From Gemmobacter sp. 24YEA27 (lineage in GTDB: Bacteria; Pseudomonadota; Alphaproteobacteria; Rhodobacterales; Rhodobacteraceae): a stretch of 64,000 bases of DNA. This document shows positions 27,404 to 37,150 of the stretch, in pieces. A model generated the notes under the pieces. The model had not been told where the DNA came from. It saw only the letters and a list, made by a program, of their open reading frames with translations, and ran no database searches. Location of the stretch: NCBI RefSeq assembly GCF_030052995.1, contig NZ_JASJPW010000001.1:2718001-2782000 (forward strand), in the 5' to 3' direction. A program made the position numbers and the translations under genes. Numbering within the stretch: the stretch's first letter is position 1; every line of letters starts with the position of its first letter.

Positions 27404-28759
27404 ATGTTTGAAAAACTCCTGATCGCCAACCGGGGCGAGATCGCGCTACGCGTGATCCGGGCCTGCCGGGAAATGGGCATCAAATCGGTCGCGGTTCATT
27501 CGACTGCCGACACCGATGCGATGCATGTGCGGCTTGCGGACGAATCCGTCTGTATCGGGCCGGCGGCCTCTTCGGGGTCGTATCTGAACAAGGCGGCGGT
27601 GATCTCGGCCTGCGAGATTTCCGGCGCCCAGGCCGTGCATCCGGGCTATGGCTTCCTGTCGGAGAATGCCGATTTCGCCCAGGCGCTGGAAGATCACGGC
27701 ATCACCTTTATCGGCCCGACCGCCCAGCATATCCGCATCATGGGCGACAAGATCACCGCGAAAGAGACCGCGAAAGAACTGGGGATCCCGGTGGTTCCCG
27801 GCTCGGATGGCGGCGTGCCGGATTACGAGACCGCGCAGCGCGTGGCCAAAGAAATCGGCTATCCGGTGATCATCAAGGCCACCGCCGGCGGCGGCGGGCG
27901 CGGCATGAAAACCGCGCTGACCGAGGCCGATCTTGAGATTGCCTTCCGGACCGCCAGGTCCGAGTCAAAAGCCGCCTTCGGCAATGACGAAGTCTATATC
28001 GAGAAATACCTGCAAAAACCGCGCCATATCGAGATCCAGGTCTTCGGGGATGGCAAAGGCAATGCGGTCCATCTGGGCGAGCGCGACTGCTCGCTGCAGC
28101 GCCGCCACCAGAAGGTGTTCGAGGAAGCGCCCGGCCCGGTGATCACGCCGAAACTGCGCGCCGAGATCGGTAAAGTCTGTGCCGATGCGGTCGCGAAGAT
28201 CAATTACATCGGCGCCGGCACTGTCGAATTCCTCTATGAGGACGGCAAGTTCTATTTCATCGAGATGAACACCCGCCTTCAGGTCGAGCATCCGGTGACC
28301 GAATTCATCTATGGCGTCGATCTCGTGCGCGAACAGATCCGCGTCGCGGCAGGCCTGCCGATGTCCTTCGTCCAGGCCGATCTGGAAGTGAACGGCCATG
28401 CGATCGAAGTGCGCATCAATGCCGAGAAACTGCCGAACTTCACCCCTTCTCCGGGCCGGGTGAAGACCTTTCACGCGCCGGGCGGGCTTGGGGTGCGGAT
28501 GGATTCGGCGCTCTATGGCGGCTATTCGATTCCGCCCTATTATGACAGCCTGATCGGCAAGCTGATCGTCCATGGCCGCGACCGGCCCGAGGCCCTGGCC
28601 CGTCTGCGCCGCGCGCTTGGCGAGCTGGTCGTCGACGGGATCGAGACCACGGTGCCTTTGTTCGAGGCGCTGCTGAACGAGCCGGATATCCAGAGCGGGG
28701 ATTACAATATCCACTGGCTGGAGAAATGGCTCGCGGCCCAGCTCGCCCCGCGCGACTGA
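27404..28759 (+). CDS. accC: Biotin carboxylase subunit of acetyl-CoA carboxylase
   Basis: A 451-aa ATP-grasp enzyme that carboxylates biotin on AccB. It begins [20 protein letters not shown], has the glycine-rich ATP loop [10 protein letters not shown], and catalytic-region motifs [14 protein letters not shown]. Length and motifs are complete. Followed 24 bp later by aat, a common order in this family. Confidence 0.96.
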   Translation: MFEKLLIANRGEIALRVIRACREMGIKSVAVHSTADTDAMHVRLADESVCIGPAASSGSYLNKAAVISACEISGAQAVHPGYGFLSENADFAQALEDHGITFIGPTAQHIRIMGDKITAKETAKELGIPVVPGSDGGVPDYETAQRVAKEIGYPVIIKATAGGGGRGMKTALTEADLEIAFRTARSESKAAFGNDEVYIEKYLQKPRHIEIQVFGDGKGNAVHLGERDCSLQRRHQKVFEEAPGPVITPKLRAEIGKVCADAVAKINYIGAGTVEFLYEDGKFYFIEMNTRLQVEHPVTEFIYGVDLVREQIRVAAGLPMSFVQADLEVNGHAIEVRINAEKLPNFTPSPGRVKTFHAPGGLGVRMDSALYGGYSIPPYYDSLIGKLIVHGRDRPEALARLRRALGELVVDGIETTVPLFEALLNEPDIQSGDYNIHWLEKWLAAQLAPRD

Positions 28760-28783
28760 CCGGCCCGATGACTGACCGGCCTG

Positions 28784-29431
28784 ATGTCTGAGATTACGCC
28801 GGAGCTCCTGCTGCACGCCTATGCGGCAGGAGTTTTCCCCATGGCGGAATCGCGCGACGATCCCGAGATCCACTGGGTCGATCCGCGCAGGCGCGGAATT
28901 CTGCCGCTGGACGGGTTCCATATCTCGCGCAGCCTCGCGAAAACGATCCGCCGCGCGCCCTGGCGTGTCTCGGTCAATGAGGCGTTTCGCGATGTGGTTC
29001 TGGCCTGTGCCGACCGCGAAGAGACTTGGATCAACCCCCATATCCTCTCGCTTTATCAATCGCTTCACGAGATGGGCTTCGCCCATAGTCTTGAGGTGCG
29101 CGAAGGTGACGCCCTGGTCGGCGGCGTCTACGGCGTCAGCCTCGGCGCGGCGTTTTTCGGTGAAAGCATGTTCTCGCGCCGGACCGATGCGTCAAAACTT
29201 GCGCTCGCTTACCTGACGCACCGGCTGCGGGCCGGTGGCTATCTGCTGCTCGATACGCAATTCATCACGCCGCATCTGGCCAGCCTTGGTGGCGTCGAAA
29301 TCCCGCGCGCCGCCTACCATGACCGCCTGCGCGAGGCCCTGGGCCATACGGCCAGCTTTCTCCCGACGGGTTACTCGGCCTCGCCCTCTTCAGTCTCTTC
29401 CGGCGTCTCGATTGTTTCGGGCGGCTTATAG
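28784..29431 (+). CDS. aat: Leucyl/phenylalanyl-tRNA--protein transferase
   Basis: A 215-aa N-end-rule enzyme that adds Leu/Phe to proteins with N-terminal Lys/Arg, marking them for ClpS/ClpAP. Family motifs: YAAGVFPMAE, WVDPRRRGILPLD, EVREGDALVGGVYGVSLGA, FGESMFSRRTDASK and LLDTQFITPHLASLG. Its last 61 bp overlap the convergent DUF2155 gene; the C-terminal Ser/Gly-rich tail (about residues 195-215) is less conserved and arises from that overlap. Confidence 0.93.
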   Translation: MSEITPELLLHAYAAGVFPMAESRDDPEIHWVDPRRRGILPLDGFHISRSLAKTIRRAPWRVSVNEAFRDVVLACADREETWINPHILSLYQSLHEMGFAHSLEVREGDALVGGVYGVSLGAAFFGESMFSRRTDASKLALAYLTHRLRAGGYLLLDTQFITPHLASLGGVEIPRAAYHDRLREALGHTASFLPTGYSASPSSVSSGVSIVSGGL

Positions 29432-29790
29432 CCCGGCACAATGCAGCGCAGCACCCAGACGTCATAGCGCGGGTGATCCATCGCGGACAAAGCCGGCGCC
29501 GAAGCCAGCATCCAGCCCGAAAACACCGGGTCCTGGCGGCTGGAATCAAGAATGGTCAGATGGGCCTCGGCCTCGGCGGCCGGGTTTTCCTGGGGGTAGC
29601 GGCACTGGTTCAGCTGGATCGTCAGCCGCCCATTGGTCGCCGCCTGACCGCGCGACAGCTCGAGATCACCGGTGCGCCCGGTCAGCGTATCAAGCCAGCG
29701 GATCTCGGCGCCTTCGCCTTCTGCAAATCCCTGCGCGAAAGCAGGGCCACCGGCGCAGACCAGAAGTAAAGCCAGAGCCCGCCGCCGCAT
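29371..29790 (-). CDS. DUF2155 family periplasmic protein
   Basis: A 139-aa secreted protein with a signal peptide (RRRALALLLVCAGGPAFAQ). The DUF2155 core includes EIRWLDTLTGRTGDLEL and FSGWMLASAPALSAMDHPRYDVWVL in segments, with Cys residues and an acidic Glu-rich tail. Function unknown. Its start overlaps the mlaD stop by ATGA, so translation is coupled. Convergent overlap with aat. Confidence 0.88.
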   Translation of the reverse strand: MRRRALALLLVCAGGPAFAQGFAEGEGAEIRWLDTLTGRTGDLELSRGQAATNGRLTIQLNQCRYPQENPAAEAEAHLTILDSSRQDPVFSGWMLASAPALSAMDHPRYDVWVLRCIVPGYKPPETIETPEETEEGEAE

Positions 29791-30272
29791 CAGCCGCCCC
29801 CCGCCGGCGCCGCCGCGCCGCTGTCAGAGGAGCCGCTGCCCACGAATTTCAGCAGGAGCGATATCAGCGAAACCGAGCCCTGGGTATCCTCGATCTCATC
29901 GCCCGGGCCCAGCACATCCGCCATACCGCCAGGCTGGATCTCGACATAACTGCCACCCAAAAGCCCGTCCTGCGAGATCAGGATCGCGGAATCAGTCGGC
30001 AGATCGATGCCCTGCCGCATCGAGATCGTGGCATCGGCGAAAAAGGTCACCGGATTCAGCTCAAGCTTCGTGATCGTGCCGACCTTCAGCCCCGCCAGCC
30101 GGACATCCGAGCCAACCTGGATCCCGTCGACCGCGCGAAAAGAGGCGGTCAGCGGATAGGTCTGGGTGGCGCCAAAGCCACGCCCTGCCCCATTCGCGGC
30201 CCAGACGGCAAAACCGATCCCAACGGCGAGCACAGCGGCCCCGGTCAGCACTTCCGCAACAGAATGGCTCAT
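29790..30272 (-). CDS. mlaD: MlaD-family outer-membrane lipid asymmetry protein
   Basis: A 160-aa MCE-domain protein anchored by an N-terminal helix (residues ~8-28). The MCE core shows GIQVGSDVRLAGLKVGTI and SQDGLLGGSYVEIQPGG. MlaD hexamers bind phospholipids in the periplasm with the MlaFEB ABC transporter. The other mla genes are not in this window. ATG 30272 is chosen because GAGG precedes it. Confidence 0.9.
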   Translation of the reverse strand: MSHSVAEVLTGAAVLAVGIGFAVWAANGAGRGFGATQTYPLTASFRAVDGIQVGSDVRLAGLKVGTITKLELNPVTFFADATISMRQGIDLPTDSAILISQDGLLGGSYVEIQPGGMADVLGPGDEIEDTQGSVSLISLLLKFVGSGSSDSGAAAPAGGG

Positions 30273-30312
30273 ATGCGAGACCTCACCCTGACACCTGGCT
30301 TGCGCGTTCCCG

Positions 30313-30690
30313 TCATTCGGGCGCCCAGGCCTCGTAATCCTTGCGCTCTGCCGGCACACCGCGCCGGATCGAGCCGGGCGGCGCATAGGCCAGATCAGAC
30401 CCCGAGAGATTCTCGTGATGCGGCTTTTCCCAGGATTTATGCTTCAGCGGCGCCTCGGTCGGCGGCTTTTCCCAGGTGTGATGCAGCCAGCCATGCCAGT
30501 CGGGCGAAACGCGGCTCGCCTCCATCTCACCGTTAAAGATCACCCAGCGTTTCTTAGCGTCTTTCGACTGGTAAAAAACATTGCCCTGATCATCTTCACC
30601 CACCTTCACCCCGTTTCTCCAGGTGAAGAACCTTGTGTTCAGCGTCTCGCTGTTCCACCAGGTCAGAAGGCTGAGCAGGAACTTTTTCAT
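30313..30690 (-). CDS. NADH:ubiquinone oxidoreductase accessory subunit, NDUFA12 family
   Basis: A 125-aa complex I supernumerary subunit shared by alphaproteobacteria and mitochondria. Recognisable segments: [58 protein letters not shown] and [12 protein letters not shown] 30690 follows GGAGAAACAGGT. It lies 40 bp upstream of mlaD on the same strand, as is usual in this lineage. Confidence 0.93.
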   Translation of the reverse strand: MKKFLLSLLTWWNSETLNTRFFTWRNGVKVGEDDQGNVFYQSKDAKKRWVIFNGEMEASRVSPDWHGWLHHTWEKPPTEAPLKHKSWEKPHHENLSGSDLAYAPPGSIRRGVPAERKDYEAWAPE

Positions 30691-30792
30691 ACCTGTTTCT
30701 CCGGGCATATCTTCGTCCCCCCATATGAACCAGCCATCACCAAAGGTCCAGAGCCAGTGCGCCGCCTCCCCCCTCTGCCGCGCCGTTCCGCC

Positions 30793-30825
30793 TTTCATCT
30801 GTCTGAAAATATCCCCGCCGGAGGC
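30793..30825 (-). repeat. Dispersed intergenic repeat, copy 1
   Basis: Read on the minus strand: CCTCCGGCGGGGATATTT, then TCAGACAGATGAAA. The same core (GGGGATATTT..AGACAGATGAA) recurs at 42523-42557, 42477-42503 (inverted) and 61451-61479. Located between NDUFA12 and clpX. Confidence 0.7.
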
Positions 30826-30853
30826 ATCCGCAGTTGCGACAGCCGCAACAACA

Positions 30854-30884
30854 GAAAAAGGGCGCGCCGTCCCCGGCACGCCCC
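30854..30884 (-). terminator. Terminator downstream of clpX
   Basis: On the minus strand GGGCGTGCC pairs with GGCGCGCCC around loop GGGGAC, followed by TTTTT. One G-U pair. Confidence 0.75.
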
Positions 30885-30906
30885 TTCAATCTCACCGACC
30901 AGTGCC

Positions 30907-32172
30907 TCAGGCGCTGGCGGCCTGCTTTTTCTTGTTCGGCGTTTCGGTATGGACCAGCAAAGGCACCGCCTTGCCGCCGACCACTTCCTCATTCACCACA
31001 ACCTCCTGCACGCCTTCCATGCCAGGAAGCTCGAACATGGTATCAAGCAGGATATCCTCCATGATCGAGCGCAGGCCACGGGCACCGGTTTTGCGCTTGA
31101 TGGCGCGCTGTGCAATCGCCGACAGCGCCTCGGTGGTGAAGGTCAGCTTCACATTCTCGATCTCGAAAAGTCGCTGATACTGTTTCACCAGCGCGTTTTT
31201 CGGCTCGGTCAGAATGGTGACCAGCGCCGCCTCGTCGAGGTCTTCCAGCGTTGCCAGAACCGGCAGGCGACCGACGAATTCCGGGATCAGACCAAATTTC
31301 AGCAGATCTTCCGGCTCCAGCTCTTTGAAAAGCTCGCCGACGCCGCGCTCATCCGGGCCTTTGACCTTGGCGCCGAATCCTATCCCCGACCCTTTGCCGC
31401 GCTGCGCGATGATCCGGTCGAGACCGGCAAAAGCGCCGCCGCAGATGAAGAGGATATTGGTTGTGTCGACCTGGAGGAATTCCTGCTGCGGATGCTTGCG
31501 TCCGCCCTGCGGCGGCACCGAGGCAACCGTGCCCTCCATGATCTTCAGAAGCGCCTGCTGCACCCCCTCGCCCGAGACGTCGCGGGTGATCGAGGGATTG
31601 TCGGACTTGCGGGTGATCTTGTCGACCTCGTCGATATAGACGATGCCGCGCTGAGCACGCTCGACATTATATTCCGAAGCCTGCAGCAGTTTCAGGATGA
31701 TATTCTCGACATCCTCGCCGACATAGCCGGCTTCGGTCAGCGTCGTCGCATCCGCCATCGTAAACGGCACGTCAAGAATGCGCGCCAGCGTCTGCGCCAG
31801 CAGCGTTTTCCCGGTCCCGGTCGGGCCGATCAGCAGGATATTCGATTTCGACAGCTCGATATCCGTTTTCGACGAATGGTTCAGGCGCTTGTAATGATTG
31901 TGAACCGCGACCGAGAGAACCCGCTTGGCATGGGCCTGGCCGACCACGTAATCGTCGAGAACCTTGCAGATCTCGCGCGGTGTCGGCACGCCCTCGCCGG
32001 TTTTCAGCCCCGAAGTCTTGGTCTCTTCGCGGATGATATCCATGCAAAGCTCGACGCATTCATCACAGATGAACACGGTCGGTCCGGCGATCAGCTTGCG
32101 GACCTCATGCTGGCTTTTGCCGCAGAACGAGCAATAAAGCGTGTTCTTGCTGTCGCCCGAATTGGTGGCCAT
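30907..32172 (-). CDS. clpX: ATP-dependent Clp protease ATP-binding subunit ClpX
   Basis: A 421-aa AAA+ unfoldase for ClpP. The N-terminal C4 zinc finger ([11 protein letters not shown] and CDECVELC) recruits adaptors. Walker A is GPTGTGKT, pore loop GYVGEDVEN, Walker [11 protein letters not shown], and the RKH-type region lies farther on. The IGF-like ClpP-docking loop region ([10 protein letters not shown]) is visible. It is downstream of clpP with a 202-bp gap that shows no gene. Confidence 0.97.
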   Translation of the reverse strand: MATNSGDSKNTLYCSFCGKSQHEVRKLIAGPTVFICDECVELCMDIIREETKTSGLKTGEGVPTPREICKVLDDYVVGQAHAKRVLSVAVHNHYKRLNHSSKTDIELSKSNILLIGPTGTGKTLLAQTLARILDVPFTMADATTLTEAGYVGEDVENIILKLLQASEYNVERAQRGIVYIDEVDKITRKSDNPSITRDVSGEGVQQALLKIMEGTVASVPPQGGRKHPQQEFLQVDTTNILFICGGAFAGLDRIIAQRGKGSGIGFGAKVKGPDERGVGELFKELEPEDLLKFGLIPEFVGRLPVLATLEDLDEAALVTILTEPKNALVKQYQRLFEIENVKLTFTTEALSAIAQRAIKRKTGARGLRSIMEDILLDTMFELPGMEGVQEVVVNEEVVGGKAVPLLVHTETPNKKKQAASA

Positions 32173-32374
32173 GCGTAACCCTTTGCAGTCGCCGCGCGGA
32201 TAACGCGGCCATTTCAGTGCAGAAGTCTAGGACAGGTCCGAAACCTCCACAACGCCAAATCGCCCAAGGATGGCCCGCTCCCGGGCCAATCTTCACATCG
32301 CTGTCATTCTGCGGTCACGGCAGGCGATAAACCTGCCGCGCCGCTGCCAGAAATGATTCTTCCGTGGCCGGTTC

Positions 32375-33007
32375 TCACTTGGCGAGATCGTCGGCCTTGC
32401 CGCGCTCGGCCACGATCTCGTCGATCAGCCCCCAGGCTTTTGCCTCTTCGGCGGTCATGAAATTGTCGCGCTCCAGCGCGTCTTCGACCGTTTTCAGATC
32501 ATTGCCGGTATGTTTGACATAGATCTCGTTCAGGCGCCGCTTCAGCCGTTCGGTGTTGCGGGCGTGAATCAGGATGTCGGTCGCCTGGCCCTGGTAGCCG
32601 CCCGAGGGCTGGTGCACCATCACCGAGGAATTCGGCAGGCTGAACCGCATGCCCTTTTCGCCGGCCTGCAAAAGCAGCGAGCCCATCGAGGCCGCCTGGC
32701 CGATCACCAGCGTCGAAACCTTCGGGCGGATATATTGCATCGTGTCATAGATCGAGAGACCCGAGGTCACCACGCCGCCGGGGCTGTTGATATACATCGA
32801 GATTTCCTTGGTCGGGTTTTCCGCCTCAAGGAACAGAAGCTGCGCACAGATCAGCGACGACATGCCGTCATGCACCGGGCCGGAGAGGAAGATGATCCGC
32901 TCCTTCAGCATGCGCGAATAGATGTCATAGGCGCGCTCGCCCCGGCTGGTCTGTTCGACAACCATGGGGACCAGCGTGTTCATATAGTGCTCAACGGGAT
33001 CGCGCAT
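32375..33007 (-). CDS. clpP: ATP-dependent Clp protease proteolytic subunit ClpP
   Basis: A 210-aa serine peptidase with triad Ser107 ([11 protein letters not shown]), His132 ([11 protein letters not shown]) and Asp181. Forms tetradecameric chambers fed by ClpX or ClpA. Length is normal. Together with clpX it controls cell-cycle and stress proteins in alphaproteobacteria. Confidence 0.97.
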   Translation of the reverse strand: MRDPVEHYMNTLVPMVVEQTSRGERAYDIYSRMLKERIIFLSGPVHDGMSSLICAQLLFLEAENPTKEISMYINSPGGVVTSGLSIYDTMQYIRPKVSTLVIGQAASMGSLLLQAGEKGMRFSLPNSSVMVHQPSGGYQGQATDILIHARNTERLKRRLNEIYVKHTGNDLKTVEDALERDNFMTAEEAKAWGLIDEIVAERGKADDLAK

Positions 33008-33130
33008 CGGGGCCTGCCTCTTCAGTTCAAAATCTGTGTTACTGCCGTAAAGTTTCCGGAATCTTAGTCATGCGGCAGAGGGGCTGCAAGGGAGGGCTCC
33101 CACCTTTCCCCGCCGCATCGCGGCTCGCGA

Positions 33131-34453
33131 CTAGCGGCGCAGCCGCATCTCGGCCCTGAGCCCGCCCAGATCCCTGCCTGTCCCAAGCCAGAGCGCACCG
33201 CCATGGCTCGCCGCAATATCCGCGGTGATCGAAAGGCCAAGCCCGACGCCGCCGCCCTGGTTGGGGTCACGCGCGCTGCCGAGCCGGGTGAAGGGCTGCA
33301 CCGCTTTTTCCCGCTCGGCCTCGGGAATGCCGGGGCCATTGTCTTCCACCGTGAAGACAAGGGTATGAGGCGAAAAGCTCAGGCTGACCTGCGCCTTGCT
33401 GCCATGGCGCAGCGCATTGCCCAGCAGGTTCTCAAGCGCACGGTGTACCCCCTGTGCCCGCAGCTTCGCGCGCCGCGGCACACCGGTCACAACAAGATCC
33501 GCCACGGTGCCTCCGCCGCGCCGGGCGGCCTGGATCACCTCGGTTGCGATGGCGGCGGGGTCGCACTCCTCCTCCCCTTCGGTCGCGTCGCCGCGCACGA
33601 AGGCGAGGAACTCATCCACGAGGCGCTCCATCTGGATCACATCGGCCTGGAGATCGCGGCTGTCCTCATCTTCCGGCATCAGCGACAGCGCCAGCCGCAT
33701 CCGGGTCAGCGGCGTTCTGAGATCATGGCTGACGCCCGAGAGCATCAGCATCCGCTGTTCAATCTGGCGCTCGATCCGGTCGCGCATCTCGACGAAAGCG
33801 CGCCCAGCTGCCCGCACTTCCAGCGCGCCGCGCGGCCGGTAAGCGATGCGCTCGCCGCGCCCGAAGGCCTCTGCCGCCTCGGCCAGTTTCGCGATCGGGC
33901 GCAGCTGCCGGCGCAGGAAAAAGAACGAAATCACCGTCATCAGCACCGAGGTGAGGACCATCAGCACCAAAAGCTGATGCGGATTGGTCGCAGACATCCG
34001 CCGGCGCGCGATATCGGCCTGGATATCGCCGAAAGGCGTTGCGATTCTGGTGCGCACGATCCGGTCATCGCCCGAGACATCGGCCGCGCGCATCTCGGGG
34101 ATCTCGGCATGGAGGGTCTCGACAATTGCCTGGCCGGAAAAATCGAGGATCGCGACCGAGTCGTCGATCGGCGCAAACGGGCCTGGCGGGAAGGTCACCG
34201 TGATCTGCAGCGGTCCGCCGACCGCATCGGCCCGCGCCCGCGCCTCTTCCGCGCTGCTTCCGGCGGCGAAGTCCTGCAGGAGATAGGCGAGATCAATCGC
34301 CACGCCTCCCGTCATCTGGCGCGTCACCCCCTCATAATGGCGCTGGATGAAAGCCATGGACACCACCAGCTGAATGATGACGATGGGCAGCACCAGGATC
34401 AGGGCGGCCCTGCCATAGATCCCGCGCGGAAGCAGATGTTTCAATGTGATCAT
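33131..34453 (-). CDS. EnvZ/OmpR-type sensor histidine kinase
   Basis: A 440-aa membrane kinase: TM1 ~14-35, periplasmic domain, TM2 ~155-176 (LLVLMVLTSVLMTVISFFFL), HAMP, H-box SGVSHDLRTPLTRMRLAL, N-box near NLLGNALRHG, G-boxes DNGPGIP and GVGLGLSI. The closest family is EnvZ-like osmosensor kinases. No response regulator is adjacent, so its partner is not identified. The start lies 16 bp from the divergent metallo-hydrolase start. Confidence 0.9.
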   Translation of the reverse strand: MITLKHLLPRGIYGRAALILVLPIVIIQLVVSMAFIQRHYEGVTRQMTGGVAIDLAYLLQDFAAGSSAEEARARADAVGGPLQITVTFPPGPFAPIDDSVAILDFSGQAIVETLHAEIPEMRAADVSGDDRIVRTRIATPFGDIQADIARRRMSATNPHQLLVLMVLTSVLMTVISFFFLRRQLRPIAKLAEAAEAFGRGERIAYRPRGALEVRAAGRAFVEMRDRIERQIEQRMLMLSGVSHDLRTPLTRMRLALSLMPEDEDSRDLQADVIQMERLVDEFLAFVRGDATEGEEECDPAAIATEVIQAARRGGGTVADLVVTGVPRRAKLRAQGVHRALENLLGNALRHGSKAQVSLSFSPHTLVFTVEDNGPGIPEAEREKAVQPFTRLGSARDPNQGGGVGLGLSITADIAASHGGALWLGTGRDLGGLRAEMRLRR

Positions 34454-34468
34454 GCGAAGAGGCTAAAG

Positions 34469-35413
34469 ATGTCGCCCGAAGAAGAAAAGCCACCCGTGCC
34501 GGCCGCGCCTGTCGGCGCGGCAGCTGGCGAGACAATCGGCGAGACAGCGCTTGCCGGACTGCCGCTGCGCCGGGTGCTTGCGGATAATCCCGGACCGCTG
34601 ACCGGGCCGGGCACCACGACCTGGCTTGTCGGTCACGGTGTGGTCACGGTGATCGACCCCGGCCCGGCCTTGCCCGCGCATCTGGAGGCGATAGTTGCTG
34701 CCCTGGATCCCGACGAGAGAATCGCCGCCATCCTCGTGACGCACCCGCATCTCGATCATTCGGCGCTTGTGCCGGATCTCGCCCGCGCGACCGGCGCCCC
34801 GGTTTACGGCTTTGGCCCTGCCGGATCGGGCCGTTCTCCGGCGATGCAGGCGCTTGAGGCAGCCGGCCTGAGCGGTGGCGAGGGGATCGACCGCAGCTTC
34901 GCACCGGATATCCGCCTCGCGGATGGCGCAGAGTTTCAGATCGGATCCGAGACCTTTCGCGCCCTCCACACCCCCGGCCACAGCGCCGAGCATCTGAGCT
35001 TCGCCTGGCGCGGCGCGCTGTTTTGCGGTGATCACGTCATGGCCTGGGCCCCGAGCCTCGTCTCTCTGCCCGATGGCGATATGGGCGCCTATATGACGTC
35101 ACTGCAGCGCCTCGGCGCTGAAAGCTGGACCTGCCTCCTGCCCTGTCACGGCGAGGTGATTGACGATCCCGCCGCAAGAATCGCCGCGCTGATCGACCAC
35201 CGCCTGAAGCGCGAGGCGAAACTCCTTGCCGCCCTCACCTCGCACCCTATGAGCCCGGACGACCTCCTGCCCATCGTCTACGCCGATACGCCCAAGACCC
35301 TCTGGCCCGCGGCAAGACGCAGCCTTCTGGCCCATATCGCCGATCTGACCAGCCGCGAGCAGGTCACAACCACCGCCTGGCCCGGCTCCTCACCGCTGGT
35401 AACCGCCCGATGA
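34469..35413 (+). CDS. MBL-fold metallo-hydrolase (LACTB2-like)
   Basis: A 314-aa beta-lactamase-fold hydrolase with motif THPHLDHSA (HxHxDH), a later metal-site His in HTPGHSAEH, GDHVM, and PCHGE. A C-terminal helical extension (~245-300: ALIDHRLKREAKLLAAL, TPKTLWPAARRSLLAHI) resembles LACTB2, a single-stranded RNA endonuclease, and related thioesterase-like hydrolases. Substrate not assignable. ATG 34469 is near-divergent from the kinase gene. Confidence 0.85.
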   Translation: MSPEEEKPPVPAAPVGAAAGETIGETALAGLPLRRVLADNPGPLTGPGTTTWLVGHGVVTVIDPGPALPAHLEAIVAALDPDERIAAILVTHPHLDHSALVPDLARATGAPVYGFGPAGSGRSPAMQALEAAGLSGGEGIDRSFAPDIRLADGAEFQIGSETFRALHTPGHSAEHLSFAWRGALFCGDHVMAWAPSLVSLPDGDMGAYMTSLQRLGAESWTCLLPCHGEVIDDPAARIAALIDHRLKREAKLLAALTSHPMSPDDLLPIVYADTPKTLWPAARRSLLAHIADLTSREQVTTTAWPGSSPLVTAR

Positions 35414-35493
35414 CGCAAAAGAGTTTTTTCGCGTGTTTTTCTGGTTTTGCCTCTTGCCGCCCCAGAATCCTCTGGCTATACGTCGCCCCATGT

Positions 35494-35568
35494 TCCGGCG
35501 TAGCTCAGCGGTAGAGCAGTTGACTGTTAATCAATTGGTCGTAGGTTCGATCCCTACCGCCGGAGCCA
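35494..35568 (+). tRNA. tRNA-Asn (GTT)
   Basis: A 75-nt cloverleaf. Acceptor TCCGGCG pairs with CGCCGGA, discriminator G, encoded CCA at 35566-35568. Anticodon GTT at 35526-35528 in loop CTGTTAA. The T-loop is GTTCGAT-like. The following DNA (to ~39 kb) is of accessory type, so this tRNA may mark an integration site. Confidence 0.97.
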
Positions 35569-35600
35569 AAAATCCCTAGTGGATACAGCTACTTAGAAAA

Positions 35601-35632
35601 GGCCCGCTTTCGAGCGGGTCCTTCTCGTTTTG
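35601..35632 (+). terminator. Terminator after tRNA-Asn
   Basis: Stem CCCGCT/AGCGGG around TTCG, extended by flanking G-C pairs, followed by CCTTCTCGTTTT. Confidence 0.7.
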
Positions 35633-35778
35633 CGCAGGGTAACATCTGGGGTAACAGTCTCGCCCCCCCTTGGATGCCTTCACGCCAGGCAGATCCCCTG
35701 CCCCAGTGAATGACGAATCGAGAATCAAGCACAACCCTTCGGGGTTCGGCTTGGCATGCCCATCATGGACGCTCCTGG

Positions 35779-36041
35779 GATTTCAGGATCGCTGAGATGC
35801 CCTGAAATCTTAGGCCATCCGCTCGTCCACGCTGGACAGAGGTCGCTCCCCAAAACGGGGGAACAAAGCCAGATTCCTTGCTTAGGCCAAACCCCGAAAT
35901 CGGGATGTGAGGTCGGGACGCCATTCGTACCAGCCTGCCAGACCGGTGATCCCTGGTCTGACTTGCGGTCACCAGAACCGGGGAGCGTGGAGGCCTCCGA
36001 GCAAAGTGGGTTTTCCCCACTTCCGGGGATAACTCTCCCCG
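35779..36041. other. Hairpin-rich non-coding stretch after tRNA-Asn
   Basis: At least six short perfect hairpins follow each other: 35779-35809 (GATTTCAGG/CCTGAAATC), 35825-35837, 35847-35862, 35893-35904 (CCCGAAATCGGG), 36004-36022 (AAGTGGG/CCCACTT), 36024-36041 (CGGGGA/TCCCCG). A longer stem CAGACC/GGTCTG spans 35939-35960. The frames crossing it are low-quality and have no family match I know. The whole gap 35633-36128 has no supported gene. Confidence 0.5.
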
Positions 36042-36128
36042 ATGGTGGAAGTTGCTTTGAGCCCATTGCTGCCTGTCGGGCATCACACCTAAGATCGCGA
36101 TAGATCAGTGCGGGACGAGAAAACACAT

Positions 36129-36726
36129 ATGTTTTACGACAGCTATATCATTTGCAGCACACCGCGGACCGGCAGCACACTGCTGTGCGATCTGCTCTCC
36201 TCGACAGGCACCGCCGGGGAGCCTGACTCCTTTTTCATGCAGGATGTCGACCCGGTCTGGGCAAAGCGGTGGGCTCTGCCCCGAAGTGAGGGGAAAGGCA
36301 CGGTGCATCATTCCTCTGCTTATCTGAAGGCTGCTATTGCGGCAGGTCGGGGACAGTCGCAGATATTTGGATTGCGACTGATGAGAAAGAACCTCCCTGA
36401 TCTCATGACCATGATAGATCAGGTCTACCCCGGCAGACCCACCGACAAAGAGCGTTTGCAGGCAGCATTTGGCAGGGTGCTCTGTATTCATCTTTCGCGA
36501 GAGGACAAGCTTTCTCAAGCAATATCAATGGTGAAAGCCGAACAGACCGGTCTGTGGCATATCGCTCCCGATGGTTCGGAATTGGAGCGGCTGGCCGCGC
36601 CGAGGGCACCGAAATATGATTTCGCGCGGATAAGGACAAAACTTGATGAGCTGGAAGGGTATGACGCTAGGTGGGTGACTTGGTTCTCGGAGCAGGGGAT
36701 TGAACCGCGCAGGCTCAGCTACGAAA
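36129..36726 (+). pseudogene. Stf0-family sulfotransferase, 3' end lost
   Basis: The N-terminal ~199 residues of an Stf0-type sulfotransferase: MFYDSYIICSTPRTGSTLLC (PAPS 5'-phosphate loop), DSFFMQDV, IFGLRLMRKNLPDL and the HLSREDKLSQAISMVKAEQT segment. Stf0 of mycobacteria sulfates trehalose. The frame leaves the family at GIEPRRLSYE, where an IS3 transposase fragment begins, so the C-terminus is deleted. GC content is visibly lower than the core genes. GTG 36108 is a possible alternative start. Confidence 0.75.
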
Positions 36727-36841
36727 CGTGTTCGATTACATCGAGATGTTCTACAATCCAAAGCGCAAACATGCGAGGAACGGGATGCTGTCGCCCGCCG
36801 AGTTCGAACGGCAGCAGAAGATGAGACGCGAAGGCGTCTAA
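36725..36841 (+). mobile_element. IS3-family transposase fragment (orfB C-terminus)
   Basis: The frame from 36725 reads NVFDYIEMFYNPKRKHARNG and ends SPAEFERQQKMRREGV plus stop: the classic C-terminal end of IS3-family OrfB. Only 38 codons remain. It joins directly to the truncated sulfotransferase, indicating deletion or recombination across the element. Confidence 0.8.
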
Positions 36842-37150
36842 GAAACTCGGGGACATTCACTTGGGTTCACAACGCCTGCTTCATCCGCACAGCCGGCCTC
36901 GCTGTCCCGGGCCAGCGCTTCTCGACGGTCGCGCGCAGGGACCAATGCACGGTGCCCATATGGATCTATCCTGCTCAGGCCCTGGTCAGGACGAGCTGGC
37001 CTGTTTGGATTGATTTGCGCGAAACTTTAGATCATTGTTTTCAGTAATGAATCCCTTTGCCAGGGTTGACGGCGGTGCTCTGGGGCATAAGAATCCGCAT
37101 ATGTGCGGGGCCAGATTCTATTTCACTCTCGCAGCCGCCGCGAGGATGTC
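36842..37150. other. Gap without a supported gene
   Basis: A 309-bp stretch between the IS3 fragment and the response regulator. A frame encoding RTAGLAVPGQRFSTVARRDQ is open, but it has no start signal and no recognised family, and may be debris of the same rearrangement. Confidence 0.4.

Noticed and set aside
35725..36126. 133-aa minus-strand frame after tRNA-Asn
   Set aside because: Open frame, but it runs through consecutive hairpins, has no ribosome-binding site and no family I recognise; treated as non-coding.
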